Shown: positions 42,157 to 50,942, counted from the first letter of the stretch. The stretch is DNA of 64,000 nucleotides from Jannaschia sp. CCS1 (GCF_000013565.1 NC_007802.1:682001-746000); one strand, 5' to 3'. Notes: generated by a model not told the origin, from the sequence alone. Translations and numbers: made by a program.

Positions 42157-43035
42157 ATGGACAACTGGGATGAAGTCAGAACCGCCTTTCAGGTGGCGAA
42201 GGTCGGCACGGTCTCGGGCGCGGCAGAGGCGTTGGGGGTCCACCATGCCACGGTGATCCGCCACATCGACGCGCTGGAGGCGCGGTTGGGCGCGAAGCTG
42301 TTCCAGCGCCATGCGCGGGGTTACACGGCGACGGAGGCGGGCCAGGACCTTCTGTCAGTGGCGGGCCAGACCGATGATCAATTCACCCAGCTGGCGGGCC
42401 GGATCAAGGGCCGCGGTGATGAGGTTACGGGCGAGTTGATCGTGACCTCCCTCGGTGCGCTGTCGCCGCTTCTGGTGCCGACGATTGCCCTGTTTCAGGA
42501 ACGACACCCCGATCTGCGCGTGCGCCTGGTCAGCGATGCGCGGCTGTTCCGGCTGGAATATGGAGAGGCTCATGTGGCGATCCGCGCGGGCAAACTGCCC
42601 GACCAGCCCGACAATATCGTGCAGCCGTTCTTCACCCAGACCCTGCGGCTGGTGGCGAGCCAGAGCTACATCGACCGCTTCGGCCAGTTGACCGGCGAGA
42701 ATGTGGAGGCGCATCGCTTTGTTGGCTCGACCGAGGAAACGCCCCGCGCGCCCTACTTCAAGTGGCTCAATGAGACTGTGCCCTCATCGACGATCTATTT
42801 CCGGGCCTCGTCCATGGTTGCGGTGAAAGAGGCGGTTCTGGCGGGCATCGGGATTGGCTTCGTGGCGTCCTGGGATCGCGACCGCACCGACGATCTGGTG
42901 GAGGTTTTGCCACCCCTGGAGGATTGGACCGCGAAGATCTGGCTGGTGACCCATATGGACCTGCACCGGACAGCGAAGGTGCAGACCTTTGTGAAGCATC
43001 TCAAGGATCAGGTGAAAACGTGGCCCGTCGAGTGA
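42157..43035 (+). CDS. LysR-family regulator divergent from azoR
   Basis: A 292-residue LysR-type regulator: MDNWDEVRTAFQVAKVGTVSGAAEALGVHHATVIRHIDALEARLGAKLFQR is the DNA-binding domain, and the effector domain extends from about residue 90. The ATG at 42157 gives the family start; the frame is open further upstream over the regulatory gap. It probably controls the azoR-doxX operon in response to a quinone or other electrophile. Confidence 0.9.
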   Translation: MDNWDEVRTAFQVAKVGTVSGAAEALGVHHATVIRHIDALEARLGAKLFQRHARGYTATEAGQDLLSVAGQTDDQFTQLAGRIKGRGDEVTGELIVTSLGALSPLLVPTIALFQERHPDLRVRLVSDARLFRLEYGEAHVAIRAGKLPDQPDNIVQPFFTQTLRLVASQSYIDRFGQLTGENVEAHRFVGSTEETPRAPYFKWLNETVPSSTIYFRASSMVAVKEAVLAGIGIGFVASWDRDRTDDLVEVLPPLEDWTAKIWLVTHMDLHRTAKVQTFVKHLKDQVKTWPVE

Positions 43036-43065
43036 TGCGGTGCGCCTGGTTGAGAGGGTGCGCCT

Positions 43066-43118
43066 TGGGGGGCCAGCCCCCCAGACCCCCCGAAGTTGTA
43101 AAGCCCAGATGAAAAGGG
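43066..43118 (+). repeat. Interspersed hairpin-tail repeat, copy C (short form)
   Basis: This copy has the palindrome TGGGGGGCCAGCCCCCCA (43066-43083), followed directly by the tail GACCCCCCGAAGTTGTAAAG and then CCCAGATGAAAAGGG. The middle hairpin seen in copies A, B and D is missing. It lies between lysR and the EamA gene. Confidence 0.55.
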
Positions 43119-43140
43119 AGCGGCGCGCTTTGGGGCGGGC

Positions 43141-44028
43141 ATGAGGGAGGCCGTGGGATCCACATGGGGTGGCCATCTGGCGATGCTGGCATTCTCGGCG
43201 CTGGTGGCGGGATCGTTTTCGCTTGGCGGGCAGGTGGCCAATGAACTGGCACCCACCGCATTGAACGCCGTGCGGTTTTCCATTGCCGCTGTGATCATGG
43301 GGGCGGTGGTGTATGCGCGGGGCGGGGTTCCCAAGGCCGCGCTGACCGCCCCGTGGCGATATCTGGTTCTGGGCGGCATCTTCGCCTTCTACTTCGTGCT
43401 GATGTTTGAGGGGTTGAAGACCGCGCCCCCGGTGTCCGCCGCCGCCGTGTTCACGCTGACGCCGGTGATGAGCGCCTTGTTTGGCTGGATCTTGCTGCGC
43501 CAGGTCGTCAGCGCGCGGATAGCTGCGGCACTGGCGATCGGGGCCGTGGGCGCGGGCTGGGTGATCTTCCGCGCCGATCTTGCCGCGGTTCTGGCGTTTG
43601 AGGTCGGGCGCGGCGAGGTGATCTATTTCATCGGGTGCATGGGGCACGCGCTCTACACGCCGCTGGTGCGGGTTTTGAACCGGGGCGAGCCGGTTCTGGT
43701 CTTCTCCTTCCTGACGTTGGTGGCCTGCGCGGGCGTGATCACCATCTGGGGGGCCGGAGAGATCGCGGCCGCCGATTGGGGCGCGCTCAGGCCGATGGTC
43801 TGGATCGCCATTGGCTACACCGCCCTCTTCGCCAGTGCGGCCACGGTCTTCCTGATCCAGTTCGCGTCCCTGCGCCTGCCATCGTCCAAGGTCATGGCCT
43901 ACACCTATCTGACGCCATCGTGGGTGATCGGGTGGGAGATCGCCCTGGGCCAACCGGTTCCCGCGGCGCTGGTATTGGGCGGGGTCGGGCTGACGGTGCT
44001 GGCCCTTGGATTGTTGCTGAAGGATTGA
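43141..44028 (+). CDS. EamA-family (DMT) transporter
   Basis: A 295-residue membrane protein with ten helices in two EamA repeats. The first repeat has LAPTALNAVRFSIAAVIMGAVVYARGG and KTAPPVSAAAVFTLTPVMSALFGWILLRQVVS. The second has IGYTALFASAATVFLIQFASLRLPSSKVMAYTYLTPSWVIGWEIALGQPVPAALVLGGVGLTVLAL. It probably exports small metabolites or amino acids; the substrate is not known. It starts 23 bases after repeat copy C. Confidence 0.9.
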   Translation: MREAVGSTWGGHLAMLAFSALVAGSFSLGGQVANELAPTALNAVRFSIAAVIMGAVVYARGGVPKAALTAPWRYLVLGGIFAFYFVLMFEGLKTAPPVSAAAVFTLTPVMSALFGWILLRQVVSARIAAALAIGAVGAGWVIFRADLAAVLAFEVGRGEVIYFIGCMGHALYTPLVRVLNRGEPVLVFSFLTLVACAGVITIWGAGEIAAADWGALRPMVWIAIGYTALFASAATVFLIQFASLRLPSSKVMAYTYLTPSWVIGWEIALGQPVPAALVLGGVGLTVLALGLLLKD

Positions 44029-44086
44029 GGTCGATCAACGCGGCGATGGCCGTCTGCGCGTAAACTGGCGGGGAAAGGGGGGCACA

Positions 44087-44569
44087 ATGCCAGCTGCAAC
44101 CAACCGCGAAGATTTACTGCGTGTCACGGACAAGGAATGGGAGACGCTTGCGTCCCTGATCAAAGATATGCCCGAGGATGTGGCGATGGCCCCGGGCGGG
44201 GAAGAGCCGAACGTGCGTGACATCCTCGTGCATCGGGCCCACTGGATTGGCCTGTTTTTCCAATGGCTGGATGAGGGAGACGCGGCGCAGATGCCGGATC
44301 ATGGGGTGAAATGGAACCAGCTCAAGGTCTACAACGCCGCCCTGCGCGCGCGATCATCCGACGTGACCTGGGCGGAGGCGCAAGCCCGCTTGATCGAGGG
44401 CAAGGACCGGCTGCGCGCCTGGATCGACAGAAGCGATGATGCAACGCTTTATGGTGGGCCAATGGCCGGCGGCACGGGCTGGACCCGCGGGCGCTACGCA
44501 GAAGCCGCCGGATCAAGCCACTTTCGCAGCGCCGCCAGATACATCCGGTCGGTGAAGCGGCGGGCCTAA
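44087..44569 (+). CDS. ClbS/DfsB-family four-helix bundle protein
   Basis: A 160-residue protein of the DfsB/ClbS (DUF1706) group: LLRVTDKEWETLASLIKDMPEDVAM, VRDILVHRAHWIGLFFQWLDEGDA, and YAEAAGSSHFRSAARYIRSVKRR. It has a DinB-like four-helix bundle; in ClbS this fold gives resistance to colibactin, but most members are uncharacterised. Its last codons overlap the convergent exported-protein gene by four bases. Confidence 0.82.
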   Translation: MPAATNREDLLRVTDKEWETLASLIKDMPEDVAMAPGGEEPNVRDILVHRAHWIGLFFQWLDEGDAAQMPDHGVKWNQLKVYNAALRARSSDVTWAEAQARLIEGKDRLRAWIDRSDDATLYGGPMAGGTGWTRGRYAEAAGSSHFRSAARYIRSVKRRA

Positions 44570-45189
44570 TCCTCCACCCCGGTGCGGCGGATGGAGGGGA
44601 ACGCGTCCAGCGGCACGCGGACCAGGTCGTAGGAGATCGTGCCGATGGGCGCGGGCAGGGCCACGTTCTGCTGCATCCGGTCGCCCGCGCAGGTATAGGT
44701 GATCACCGGGCTAAACGTGTTCTCCGGGATCGCGAACAGCGGCACGGTGGTGCTGGTGCCGTCGGTCGTGACCGTCATCTCTCCGTTCAGGTTACCTTGC
44801 GCGCCGGGCAGATAGCACAGGTCCAGCGTCCCGCCGATGGCCGACATATAGCCTGCGGTGGTCACGGTCTGGCCCGTCATCTCGAATGTGGTCAGATCGC
44901 CTTCACTGTCCTGGAACTGCGCCGCGCCCTCCGCGCCGAGGGGGAAGGTCTCGAAGAAACCGTCGTCATAGATGATCATTCCGATGGGCTGGCCCAGACT
45001 GCTGAAATTGGCCCGGACGTTGTCGGGCATCGCGGACATTGCGCTTTGCAGGGCCTGCGGTATGGTGGAGGTGCCGATCCACGCGCCCACCAGGCAAGTT
45101 TCCAGCGGTCCGCTGGGGGCTTCACAGGTGGGCTGGGACATAGCGGGAGAGGCGGCAAAGATCAGAAGAAACGGCAGGGCGCGGCGCAT
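44566..45189 (-). CDS. Exported protein of unknown function
   Basis: A 207-residue protein with a signal peptide (MRRALPFLLIFAASPAMSQ) and a beta-rich body (IGTSTIPQALQSAMSAMPDNVRANFSSLGQPIGMIIYDDGFFETFPLGAEG). Four cysteines (PTCEAP, ETCLVG, DLCYLPG and YTCAGD) may form two disulphides. I do not recognise a family. It is monocistronic and convergent with the DfsB-like gene. Confidence 0.7.
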   Translation of the reverse strand: MRRALPFLLIFAASPAMSQPTCEAPSGPLETCLVGAWIGTSTIPQALQSAMSAMPDNVRANFSSLGQPIGMIIYDDGFFETFPLGAEGAAQFQDSEGDLTTFEMTGQTVTTAGYMSAIGGTLDLCYLPGAQGNLNGEMTVTTDGTSTTVPLFAIPENTFSPVITYTCAGDRMQQNVALPAPIGTISYDLVRVPLDAFPSIRRTGVED

Positions 45190-45347
45190 GGGATGATCCT
45201 TTCAGACAAACGGTGATTGGCACGCAAACGGGGGGCACGATCCGCCGGGATGGGTGCGCTCCCCTTGGAGATCAATCCAAAAATGAGGGAACCGAAGTGC
45301 ATCCGGCGCTGTTAACTCATCAGATGCTAACACAAGGAGCACTCAAA

Positions 45348-45413
45348 ATGCGTGGAATTCTTACAATTATCGGCCTCGTCGTCGTGGTCATTGCTATCAT
45401 CAACTTTCTTTAA
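45348..45413 (+). CDS. Transmembrane miniprotein 1 (21 residues)
   Basis: This tiny gene starts at an ATG six bases after an ideal AAGGAGC and encodes MRGILTIIG, then LVVVVIAI, then INFL: one hydrophobic helix with a positive N-terminus. Twelve bases after its stop region a second, similar miniprotein begins. It would be missed by standard annotation. It is probably a membrane-inserted peptide; the function (regulatory, stabilising or toxic) is unknown. The similarity of the two makes chance open frames unlikely. Confidence 0.6.
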   Translation: MRGILTIIGLVVVVIAIINFL

Positions 45414-45847
45414 TCGAGGCTCCTATGCGTAATATTCTCTATATCATCGGTTTGATTGTTGTCGTGGTCGCGATCCTGCGACTGGCTGGCATCATCTAAC
45501 CTTTCAGGCGCTATATCATCCGGCTCGGACAGGCCCTCCTGCCCGAGCCAACGCTCAAATGCATCGAGGTTGACCGGCTCGAACTGGCCAAACCCCTGCA
45601 TCCAGACCGACGCCCCTTTCAGGGCATCGGGCTCCAACTTGCACCATTTCACCCGCCCGCGCTTTTCCTGCGTGATCAGCCCTGCCGATGTCAGAACGCC
45701 AAGGTGTTTTGAGATTGCGGCCAGGCTCATCTCGAACGGGTGCGCCACGTCCGTGACCGCCATATCATCCTCCAGAAGCATTTGAAGGATCGCGCGGCGC
45801 GTGGGGTCGGCGAGGGCTGCAAAGATGGTGTCGAGGGAAGATGCCAT
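45410..45847 (-). CDS. ArsR-family regulator (SRPBCC-associated type)
   Basis: A 145-residue winged-helix regulator: MASSLDTIFAALADPTRRAILQMLLEDDMAVTDVAHPFEMSLAAISKHLGVLTSAGLITQEKRGRVKWCKL is the standard ArsR start and DNA-binding domain. No metal motif is present; such proteins usually pair with SRPBCC/AHSA1 genes, none of which is adjacent here. The last 30 residues (RLDDASQSQDRDHDNN and on) are hydrophilic and run antisense across miniprotein 2. A near-perfect operator lies 31 bases before the start. Confidence 0.88.
   Translation of the reverse strand: MASSLDTIFAALADPTRRAILQMLLEDDMAVTDVAHPFEMSLAAISKHLGVLTSAGLITQEKRGRVKWCKLEPDALKGASVWMQGFGQFEPVNLDAFERWLGQEGLSEPDDIAPERLDDASQSQDRDHDNNQTDDIENITHRSLD
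45425..45499 (+). CDS. Transmembrane miniprotein 2 (24 residues)
   Basis: The ATG at 45425 follows GAGGCTCC and encodes MRNILYIIGLIVVVVAILRL ending AGII. It shares M-R-x-I-L-x-I-I-G-L-[IV]-V-V-V with miniprotein 1, which lies 11 bases before. The two look like a tandem duplication of a one-helix membrane peptide. It lies wholly within the antisense of the C-terminal codons of the ArsR gene on the other strand. Confidence 0.6.
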   Translation: MRNILYIIGLIVVVVAILRLAGII

Positions 45848-45877
45848 GGGGTCAGTAGGGGGCTGTGGATGCAATCG

Positions 45878-45893
45878 TCAACCAAATGGTTGA
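45878..45893. promoter_or_regulatory. Palindromic operator of the ArsR gene
   Basis: TCAACCAAATGGTTGA has perfect seven-base arms around a two-base centre. The core CAACCA-TGGTTG matches the sites bound by ArsR repressors of the SRPBCC-linked type. It lies 31-46 bases before the start at 45847, so autorepression is likely. Confidence 0.72.
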
Positions 45894-45983
45894 ATATGGC
45901 GGGGGTGCCTCCCATGTGCTGCGCGATTGTCGCGCTCTGATATTATCAAATAAAACCAATAGATTGACGCTGGTTTATCCACG

Positions 45984-46012
45984 TTGACTCTGGCCAGCGC
46001 GCGACCTAGCTT
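45984..46012 (+). promoter_or_regulatory. Candidate promoter of the F0 operon
   Basis: TTGACT at 45984-45989 and TAGCTT at 46007-46012 are 17 bases apart and lie 34 bases before atpI. The -35 is strong, the -10 weak, as is common in GC-rich alphaproteobacteria. Confidence 0.4.
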
Positions 46013-46045
46013 CCGCGCAACCTTCCGACGGAGGCGCGCGACGCG

Positions 46046-46408
46046 ATGGCCCAGAGTGACGAAGACCGCATGCAAGCGCTGGAAGCGCGGATCGCGGCGG
46101 CAAAGTCCCGGGCCAATCCAGAGCGGTCTCAGGCGGGAGAGCAGCATTCTCAGGCACAGCTGGCCTGGCGGATGGTGATCGAGCTGGTCGCGGGATTAGG
46201 GATTGGCTTCGGCATAGGCTACGGGCTGGACTGGGCGTTCGGCACCACACCGTGGCTGATGGTCGTGTTCGTACTTTTGGGCTTCATCGCCGGGGTCAAG
46301 ACCATGATCGGCTCGGCGAAAGAGGTCCAGCAAGACGCGCTGGAGCGCGAAGAGATCAAGACGCGCGAAAGCGCCGGACAGGAAACGGGGACGCAGGATG
46401 GCGACTGA
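46046..46408 (+). CDS. atpI: ATP synthase accessory protein AtpI/AtpZ
   Basis: A 120-residue protein with two membrane helices ([23 protein letters not shown] and [19 protein letters not shown]) and charged ends. This is the AtpI pattern found first in F0 operons, where it helps assemble the c-ring. The stop overlaps the atpB start by 11 bases. Confidence 0.9.
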   Translation: MAQSDEDRMQALEARIAAAKSRANPERSQAGEQHSQAQLAWRMVIELVAGLGIGFGIGYGLDWAFGTTPWLMVVFVLLGFIAGVKTMIGSAKEVQQDALEREEIKTRESAGQETGTQDGD

Positions 46409-47246
46409 CAGCACCAACACTCAGACCGGCGGCGGATCAAACCGCATGGTGGCCTACGTTCTGATCGGCCTCGCCGTCCTTGGGTTCATCGCAGCCTACA
46501 TGGATGACTATGCGGGCGGTCTTGCGATCCACCCGATGGATCAGTTCGAGATCAAGCCGCTGTTCGGCTATGGTGAGGTCGGGTTCTTCACGATCACCAA
46601 TTCCACCCTCTGGATGGGCCTCGCCGTGCTGGCCGTGATCGCGCTGATGGTCTGGGGCACACGTGGTCGCGCCGTGATCCCGTCGCGTAGCCAGTCGATG
46701 GCCGAGTTGGCCTATGGCTTCGTGCGCCAGATGGTCGAGGACGTGGCAGGCAAGGACGCGCTGCCCTACTTCCCCTACATCTTCACGCTGTTTCTCTACA
46801 TCCTCTGCGCCAATTTCCTGGGCCTGATCCCGTCCAGCTTCACGACAACCTCGCACATCGCCGTGACGGCCGTGCTGGCGCTTGCCGTGTTCATTACCGT
46901 CACAATCGTCGGCTTCGTGAAAAACGGGGCCGGGTTCCTGAGCCTGTTTTGGGTCTCCTCCGCGCCGCTGGTGTTGCGCCCGATCCTCGCGGTGATCGAG
47001 ATCATTTCCTACTTCGTGCGCCCCGTCAGCCACTCCGTCCGACTTGCGGGCGTGATGTTGGCTGGCCACGCGGTCCTCAAGGTGTTCGCCGGGTTCGCGG
47101 GCGCCATGGGCCTCGCCAGCATCGCGCCGATCCTGGGCGTTGTGGCGATCTACGGCCTCGAAGTGCTCGTGTCGGCCATCCAGGCCTACGTGTTCACCAT
47201 TCTGACATGTGTCTACCTGAAGGACGCACTGCACCCCGCTCACTAA
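46398..47246 (+). CDS. atpB: F0F1 ATP synthase subunit a
   Basis: A 282-residue membrane subunit that forms the proton half-channels. The key segment [27 protein letters not shown] carries the essential arginine that faces the c-ring, and [18 protein letters not shown] and [25 protein letters not shown]-type stretches are conserved. It is preceded by atpI and followed by atpE as in other alphaproteobacteria. Confidence 0.96.
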   Translation: MATDSTNTQTGGGSNRMVAYVLIGLAVLGFIAAYMDDYAGGLAIHPMDQFEIKPLFGYGEVGFFTITNSTLWMGLAVLAVIALMVWGTRGRAVIPSRSQSMAELAYGFVRQMVEDVAGKDALPYFPYIFTLFLYILCANFLGLIPSSFTTTSHIAVTAVLALAVFITVTIVGFVKNGAGFLSLFWVSSAPLVLRPILAVIEIISYFVRPVSHSVRLAGVMLAGHAVLKVFAGFAGAMGLASIAPILGVVAIYGLEVLVSAIQAYVFTILTCVYLKDALHPAH

Positions 47247-47333
47247 TTTCGACCCGGGCTGACCTGTCCGGCTAGAGGTAACTTCCAATCGGGCCAGAGC
47301 CCGGAAATCTAAAGAAACGTAAGGAGATACATC

Positions 47334-47570
47334 ATGGAAGGCGATATCGCACAAATGGGTCAATTCATCGGTGCCGGCCTGGCCGCCATCGGTTCTGGTG
47401 CCGCCGCTATCGGTGTGGGCCACGTGGCTGGCAACTTCCTCGCCGGCGCCCTGCGCAACCCCTCTGCGGCTGCTGGCCAGACCGCAACACTCTTCATCGG
47501 CATCGCGTTTGCCGAGGCTCTGGGCATCTTCGCCTTCCTCGTCGCCCTGCTGCTGATGTTCGCTGTCTAA
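47334..47570 (+). CDS. atpE: F0F1 ATP synthase subunit c
   Basis: A 78-residue hairpin: [35 protein letters not shown] is helix 1 and the polar loop, and [26 protein letters not shown] is helix 2 with the proton-carrying glutamate in the FAEALGIF motif. An AAGGAGAT ribosome site precedes it at a normal distance. The glycine-rich first helix is typical of a proton-driven c-ring; there is no sodium-binding signature. Confidence 0.97.
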   Translation: MEGDIAQMGQFIGAGLAAIGSGAAAIGVGHVAGNFLAGALRNPSAAAGQTATLFIGIAFAEALGIFAFLVALLLMFAV

Positions 47571-47666
47571 GACTTAAGACCGCACACGATCCTTACGTTC
47601 GGCGCGCTGATCCTTCGCGACAGCGCGCCACCGTAAACCCAAGATACCCCGCTCCGGAGGATGACC

Positions 47667-48248
47667 ATGGCTGATGAAGCCGAAACACTAGACGCGGCTC
47701 ACGGCGCAACAGACGCCGCACACGGCGCTGCTGATGCGGCCCACGCGAGCTCTCCGGGTATGCCGCAGCTTGATTTTGCAACGTTCCCCAATCAGATTTT
47801 CTGGTTGGTTCTGACGCTGCTTGCGATCTACTTCGTGCTGACAAAGATTGCCCTGCCCCGGATTTCGTCCGTGATTGCAGAGCGTCAGGGCACGTTGACC
47901 AATGACCTTGCCGCCGCCGAAGACCTGAAGCGTCAGGCTGCGGAGGCCGAGGAAAGCTATAATACCGCGCTCGCCAATGCCCGTGCGGAAGCTTCGCGCA
48001 TCGCGCAGGAAACCCGCGACGAGATCCAGGCGCAGACGCAGGTGGAAATCGACAAGGCGGATGCCCAGATCGCGGCCCGTACCGCCGAGGGTGAAGCCCG
48101 CATTGCCGAGATCGAAGCCGGGGCCATCGCCACGGCGGAAGAAGTCGCCCGCGATGTCGCAACCGAGATTGTCCGCGCCTTCGGGCCGGGTCAGGATGTG
48201 GATGCAGCGGCTGTCGCCGATGCCGTCGCGAACCGAGTGAGAGGGTAG
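47667..48248 (+). CDS. atpG: F0F1 ATP synthase subunit B'
   Basis: A 193-residue stator subunit: an N-terminal tail of alanine, histidine and glutamate, one membrane helix ([25 protein letters not shown]) and a long charged coiled coil. The divergent form next to atpF is the B' type found in phototrophs and alphaproteobacteria. The ATG at 47667 follows GGAGG by six bases; an ATG at 47661 would be too close to it. Confidence 0.93.
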   Translation: MADEAETLDAAHGATDAAHGAADAAHASSPGMPQLDFATFPNQIFWLVLTLLAIYFVLTKIALPRISSVIAERQGTLTNDLAAAEDLKRQAAEAEESYNTALANARAEASRIAQETRDEIQAQTQVEIDKADAQIAARTAEGEARIAEIEAGAIATAEEVARDVATEIVRAFGPGQDVDAAAVADAVANRVRG

Positions 48249-48252
48249 ATCC

Positions 48253-48825
48253 ATGCGTTATTTGACCGCTCTGTTCGTTTTGGTTGCCTCCCCCGCGCTG
48301 GCTGCCGGGGACGATGCACCCAAGGGTCTGTTCAACCCGTCGCTGGGCAACACGGACTTCGTCGTGCTGCTTGGCTTCCTGCTGTTCCTGGCGATCCTGT
48401 TTTACTTTGGCGTCCCGAAGATGTTGGGCGGCATGTTGGATGCCCGCGCCGAAGGCATCCGGTCCGAGCTGGACGAGGCCCGCGCTCTGCGGGAAGAGGC
48501 GCAGACACTTCTGGCCTCCTACGAGCGCAAGGCCCGCGAAGTGGAGGAGCAATCGGCCCGCATCGTGACCGAGGCCCGCGCCAACGCCGAAACGGCCGCT
48601 GAACAGGCGAAGGCTGATATCGAGCGGTCGATCACCCGCCGCCTGGCCGCTGCCGAAGATCAAATCGCCAGCGCCGAGGCGAAAGCCAGCCGCGCCGTGC
48701 GCGACACCGCAGCCTCCGTCGCCGTGGCCGCCGCCGCCGAAGTCATCGCCGGAGGCACCAGCGCCACGGATCAGAACAAGATGATCGACGAGGCGATTGA
48801 AGAGGTCGGGCGTCAGCTGCACTGA
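48253..48825 (+). CDS. atpF: F0F1 ATP synthase subunit B
   Basis: A 190-residue stator subunit with an N-terminal leader-like stretch (MRYLTALFVLVASPALAAG), a membrane helix (LGNTDFVVLLGFLLFLAILFYFGVP) and a long coiled coil (EGIRSELDEARALREEAQTLLASYERKAREVEEQSARIVTEARANAE). It forms a heterodimer with B' and holds F1 in place. It ends the F0 operon; the F1 genes are elsewhere. Confidence 0.95.
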   Translation: MRYLTALFVLVASPALAAGDDAPKGLFNPSLGNTDFVVLLGFLLFLAILFYFGVPKMLGGMLDARAEGIRSELDEARALREEAQTLLASYERKAREVEEQSARIVTEARANAETAAEQAKADIERSITRRLAAAEDQIASAEAKASRAVRDTAASVAVAAAAEVIAGGTSATDQNKMIDEAIEEVGRQLH

Positions 48826-48850
48826 TCGGCCCAAAACACACGACACGCCA

Positions 48851-48885
48851 AGACCCCCGATGCCTGACAGCGCCGGGGGTCTTTT
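48851..48885 (+). terminator. Intrinsic terminator of the F0 operon
   Basis: A nine-base-pair stem AGACCCCCG/CGGGGGTCT (48851-48859 and 48874-48882) with a 14-base loop ends in TTTT. It lies 26 bases after atpF. Confidence 0.9.
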
Positions 48886-49224
48886 CGTCTCTGGCGGCAG
48901 CCCTTGGTATTGCCTGCGCCAACCCCGTATGGGTCCGCTGCAAACCCTGCGCGGGTCCACGCAAGACGACACGGACCGCAGGGGCCCTTGCCGACCAATG
49001 AACACGCAGCGCGGGCCGTCCATGGCCCCAACCGATCATGGCCCTGCTTACGGATCTCAAAGAGAGGCGGCGTGAAATAATTCTTCCGTCTCAACACCCT
49101 GGTCGCACTGATTGTTCGCCCTTGTCACGACAGCCCTTGACCTCTCCTGTGTGCGGTTGCCCCGCCCATATCGACCTCGCCCACGCGCTATTGCGTTTCG
49201 TCCGGCAATGGCACAGGAGGGGGC
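48886..49224. other. Gap of about 340 bases without a gene
   Basis: No open frame with a ribosome site, RNA gene or repeat is evident between the F0 terminator and the VanZ-like gene. The region must contain the VanZ promoter. An AGGAGG lies just before the next start at 49225. Confidence 0.5.
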
Positions 49225-49590
49225 GTGACACTGTCTCCGAACCATATCCGGCCCGTGTTCTGGGCCCGCATCGTGACGCTGATCCTGGCCGCGATCATCG
49301 CCGTGGTGACGCTGGTGCCGTCGCCTCCGGGCGGTGTGCCGGGATCGGACAAGCTCCATCACGCTCTGGCCTTTGCCTGCCTGGCTTTCCCCTTGTCGTT
49401 CGCCCGCCCCCGCTGGGTGCTGTGGGTCGTTCTGGGGGCCATCGCCTTTGGCGCAGTCATCGAGGTGACCCAACCCGCTTTCGGACGCATGGCGGAATGG
49501 GCCGATCTGTGGGCCGACGGGATCGGCGCCTGTGTGGGGGCCGCGCTCGGTGCCGGGCTGTCGCGATTTATGCGTCTGATGCGGGCATAA
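49225..49590 (+). CDS. VanZ-like membrane protein
   Basis: A 121-residue protein of the VanZ-like family with about four membrane helices: FWARIVTLILAAIIAVVTLVPSPPG, then SDKLHHALAFACLAFPLSFA, WVLWVVLGAIAFGAVIEVTQPAFGR and ADLWADGIGACVGAALGAGLS. The conserved KLHHALAF and EVTQPAFGRMAEWAD segments identify the family. It starts at a GTG six bases after AGGAGG. Stand-alone members are common and their role is unknown; vancomycin resistance should not be inferred. Confidence 0.85.
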   Translation: MTLSPNHIRPVFWARIVTLILAAIIAVVTLVPSPPGGVPGSDKLHHALAFACLAFPLSFARPRWVLWVVLGAIAFGAVIEVTQPAFGRMAEWADLWADGIGACVGAALGAGLSRFMRLMRA

Positions 49591-49620
49591 TGTCCCTGGC
49601 AGTTCTGGTCTGTTGGGAGG

Positions 49621-50613
49621 TCAGCCGGGCAGGCCGAACATGGCCCCATAGGTGGGCATGACGTCACCGTCTTCCGCTGTCGCCTCGAACACGCCCCTTG
49701 CGATGGCGCGGGACAGGCAAAGGGCGGCCGCATGGCCAAGCATCAGCGGGTCGCCCTCATCCGACAACGGCTGCGCGCCTGTGGCGGCAGCAAAGACGAG
49801 GTCCCCATCCATCGGTGTGTGGCTGGGATAGATCGCGCGCGCCATCCCGTCATGGGCCGCCACGGCCATCCGCGTGGCCTGGGCCTGCGTCAGGCCTGCA
49901 TCGGTGGCGACAATGGCGATGGTGGTGTTCTGCGCGCCGCCTTTGACCGGGGGCAGGGCCTGCGCGTTGAACGCCGGTGCGGGGCCGTGCCCGCCGAACT
50001 CGGCGTCCATCTCGAAGGGCGCGGCCCAGAAGTGGCGGCTGTCGCCCACCGTCACGCGGCCCAGGGCGTTGACGGCCACCAACGCGCCCACGGTATAGCG
50101 GCCAACCCGCAGGGATGCCGAGCCAAGTCCGCCCTTCATATCTGCGATCAACGCGCCGGTGCCCGCGCCGCTGGTGCCGAGGGTAAAATCCGCATCCGCA
50201 TCGGCCAACGCCTCCCGCCCAAGCGCCCCATAGGGGTTCACGTCCCAGGTCTTGTCGCCGCCATTGATCAGATCAAACAGGATCGCGGCAGGGACAATCG
50301 GCACCACTTGATCGCCAACCTGGAACCCTCTGCCCTGCGCCCGCAGGGCGTCCGCCACGCCGGAGGCCGCGTCGAGGCCGAAGGCCGACCCCCCCGACAA
50401 CACCAGCGCATCCGCGTTCTGTACCGTCTTGTCCGGTGCCAGCAGGTCCGTCTCTCTCGTCCCCGGCGCGCCGCCCATGACGTGGACGGCGGCAGTGAAC
50501 GGCGCGTCTCCGACCAGCACCGTCGCCCCGGACTTCAACCCCGCGTCCTGCGCGTTGCCCACGCGCAGCCCCGCCACATCGGTGATCAGGTTTCGCAGCC
50601 CCGGCACCATCAT
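49621..50613 (-). CDS. P1-family aminopeptidase (DmpA/BapA type)
   Basis: A 330-residue Ntn-hydrolase of the P1 family, which self-cleaves to two chains and then acts on short peptides or beta-peptides. LRNLITDVAGLRVGNAQDAGLKSGATVLV and LVLSGGSAFGLDAASGVADALR are typical. The predicted nucleophile after self-cleavage is a threonine in AQNTTIAIVATDAGLT, where DmpA has serine. Its start overlaps the 110-residue gene by four bases. It is the last gene of a five-gene operon. Confidence 0.88.
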   Translation of the reverse strand: MMVPGLRNLITDVAGLRVGNAQDAGLKSGATVLVGDAPFTAAVHVMGGAPGTRETDLLAPDKTVQNADALVLSGGSAFGLDAASGVADALRAQGRGFQVGDQVVPIVPAAILFDLINGGDKTWDVNPYGALGREALADADADFTLGTSGAGTGALIADMKGGLGSASLRVGRYTVGALVAVNALGRVTVGDSRHFWAAPFEMDAEFGGHGPAPAFNAQALPPVKGGAQNTTIAIVATDAGLTQAQATRMAVAAHDGMARAIYPSHTPMDGDLVFAAATGAQPLSDEGDPLMLGHAAALCLSRAIARGVFEATAEDGDVMPTYGAMFGLPG

Positions 50614-50942
50614 GGCAGGGCACTCAGATGCGGAACCGTGCCCCGAAATATCCCGCGCGCTTGCAAATGCGCCGTCTCTGGCACCGGACATTCCGCCCCG
50701 GCAAACGCCGCAGGCAAGATCAGCACCAATGTCCCGGCACAATCCGCCAGCTCCCGCACCACGGAGACTTCGAAATACGCCCGCAGCCGTGCCGCGTGAC
50801 CGCTCTGGATCACCTCCACATGGCCCAGATCCAGCTCCGGCGCGACATCCAGCAGATGCGCGAACACCAGAGGCTGGCTTGCAAAATCGCCGGCAAAGAC
50901 GGTGATGTCGGCTGGCAGATCCCGGCGCGCGTAGGTGGTCAC
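50610..50942 (-). CDS. Unknown 110-residue protein in a coupled operon
   Basis: I do not recognise this protein. It has an alpha/beta pattern (ITVFAGDFASQPLVFAHLLDVAPELDLGHVEVIQSG, then TLVLILPAAFAGAECPVPE) and no signal peptide. It overlaps the cupin stop and the peptidase start by four bases each, so it is translated as part of that operon and probably serves the same pathway. Confidence 0.6.
   Translation of the reverse strand: MTTYARRDLPADITVFAGDFASQPLVFAHLLDVAPELDLGHVEVIQSGHAARLRAYFEVSVVRELADCAGTLVLILPAAFAGAECPVPETAHLQARGIFRGTVPHLSALP

Noticed and set aside
49038-49661. A 207-codon open frame over the VanZ-like gene
   Set aside because: It overlaps the well-supported VanZ-like gene in another frame and has no domain.
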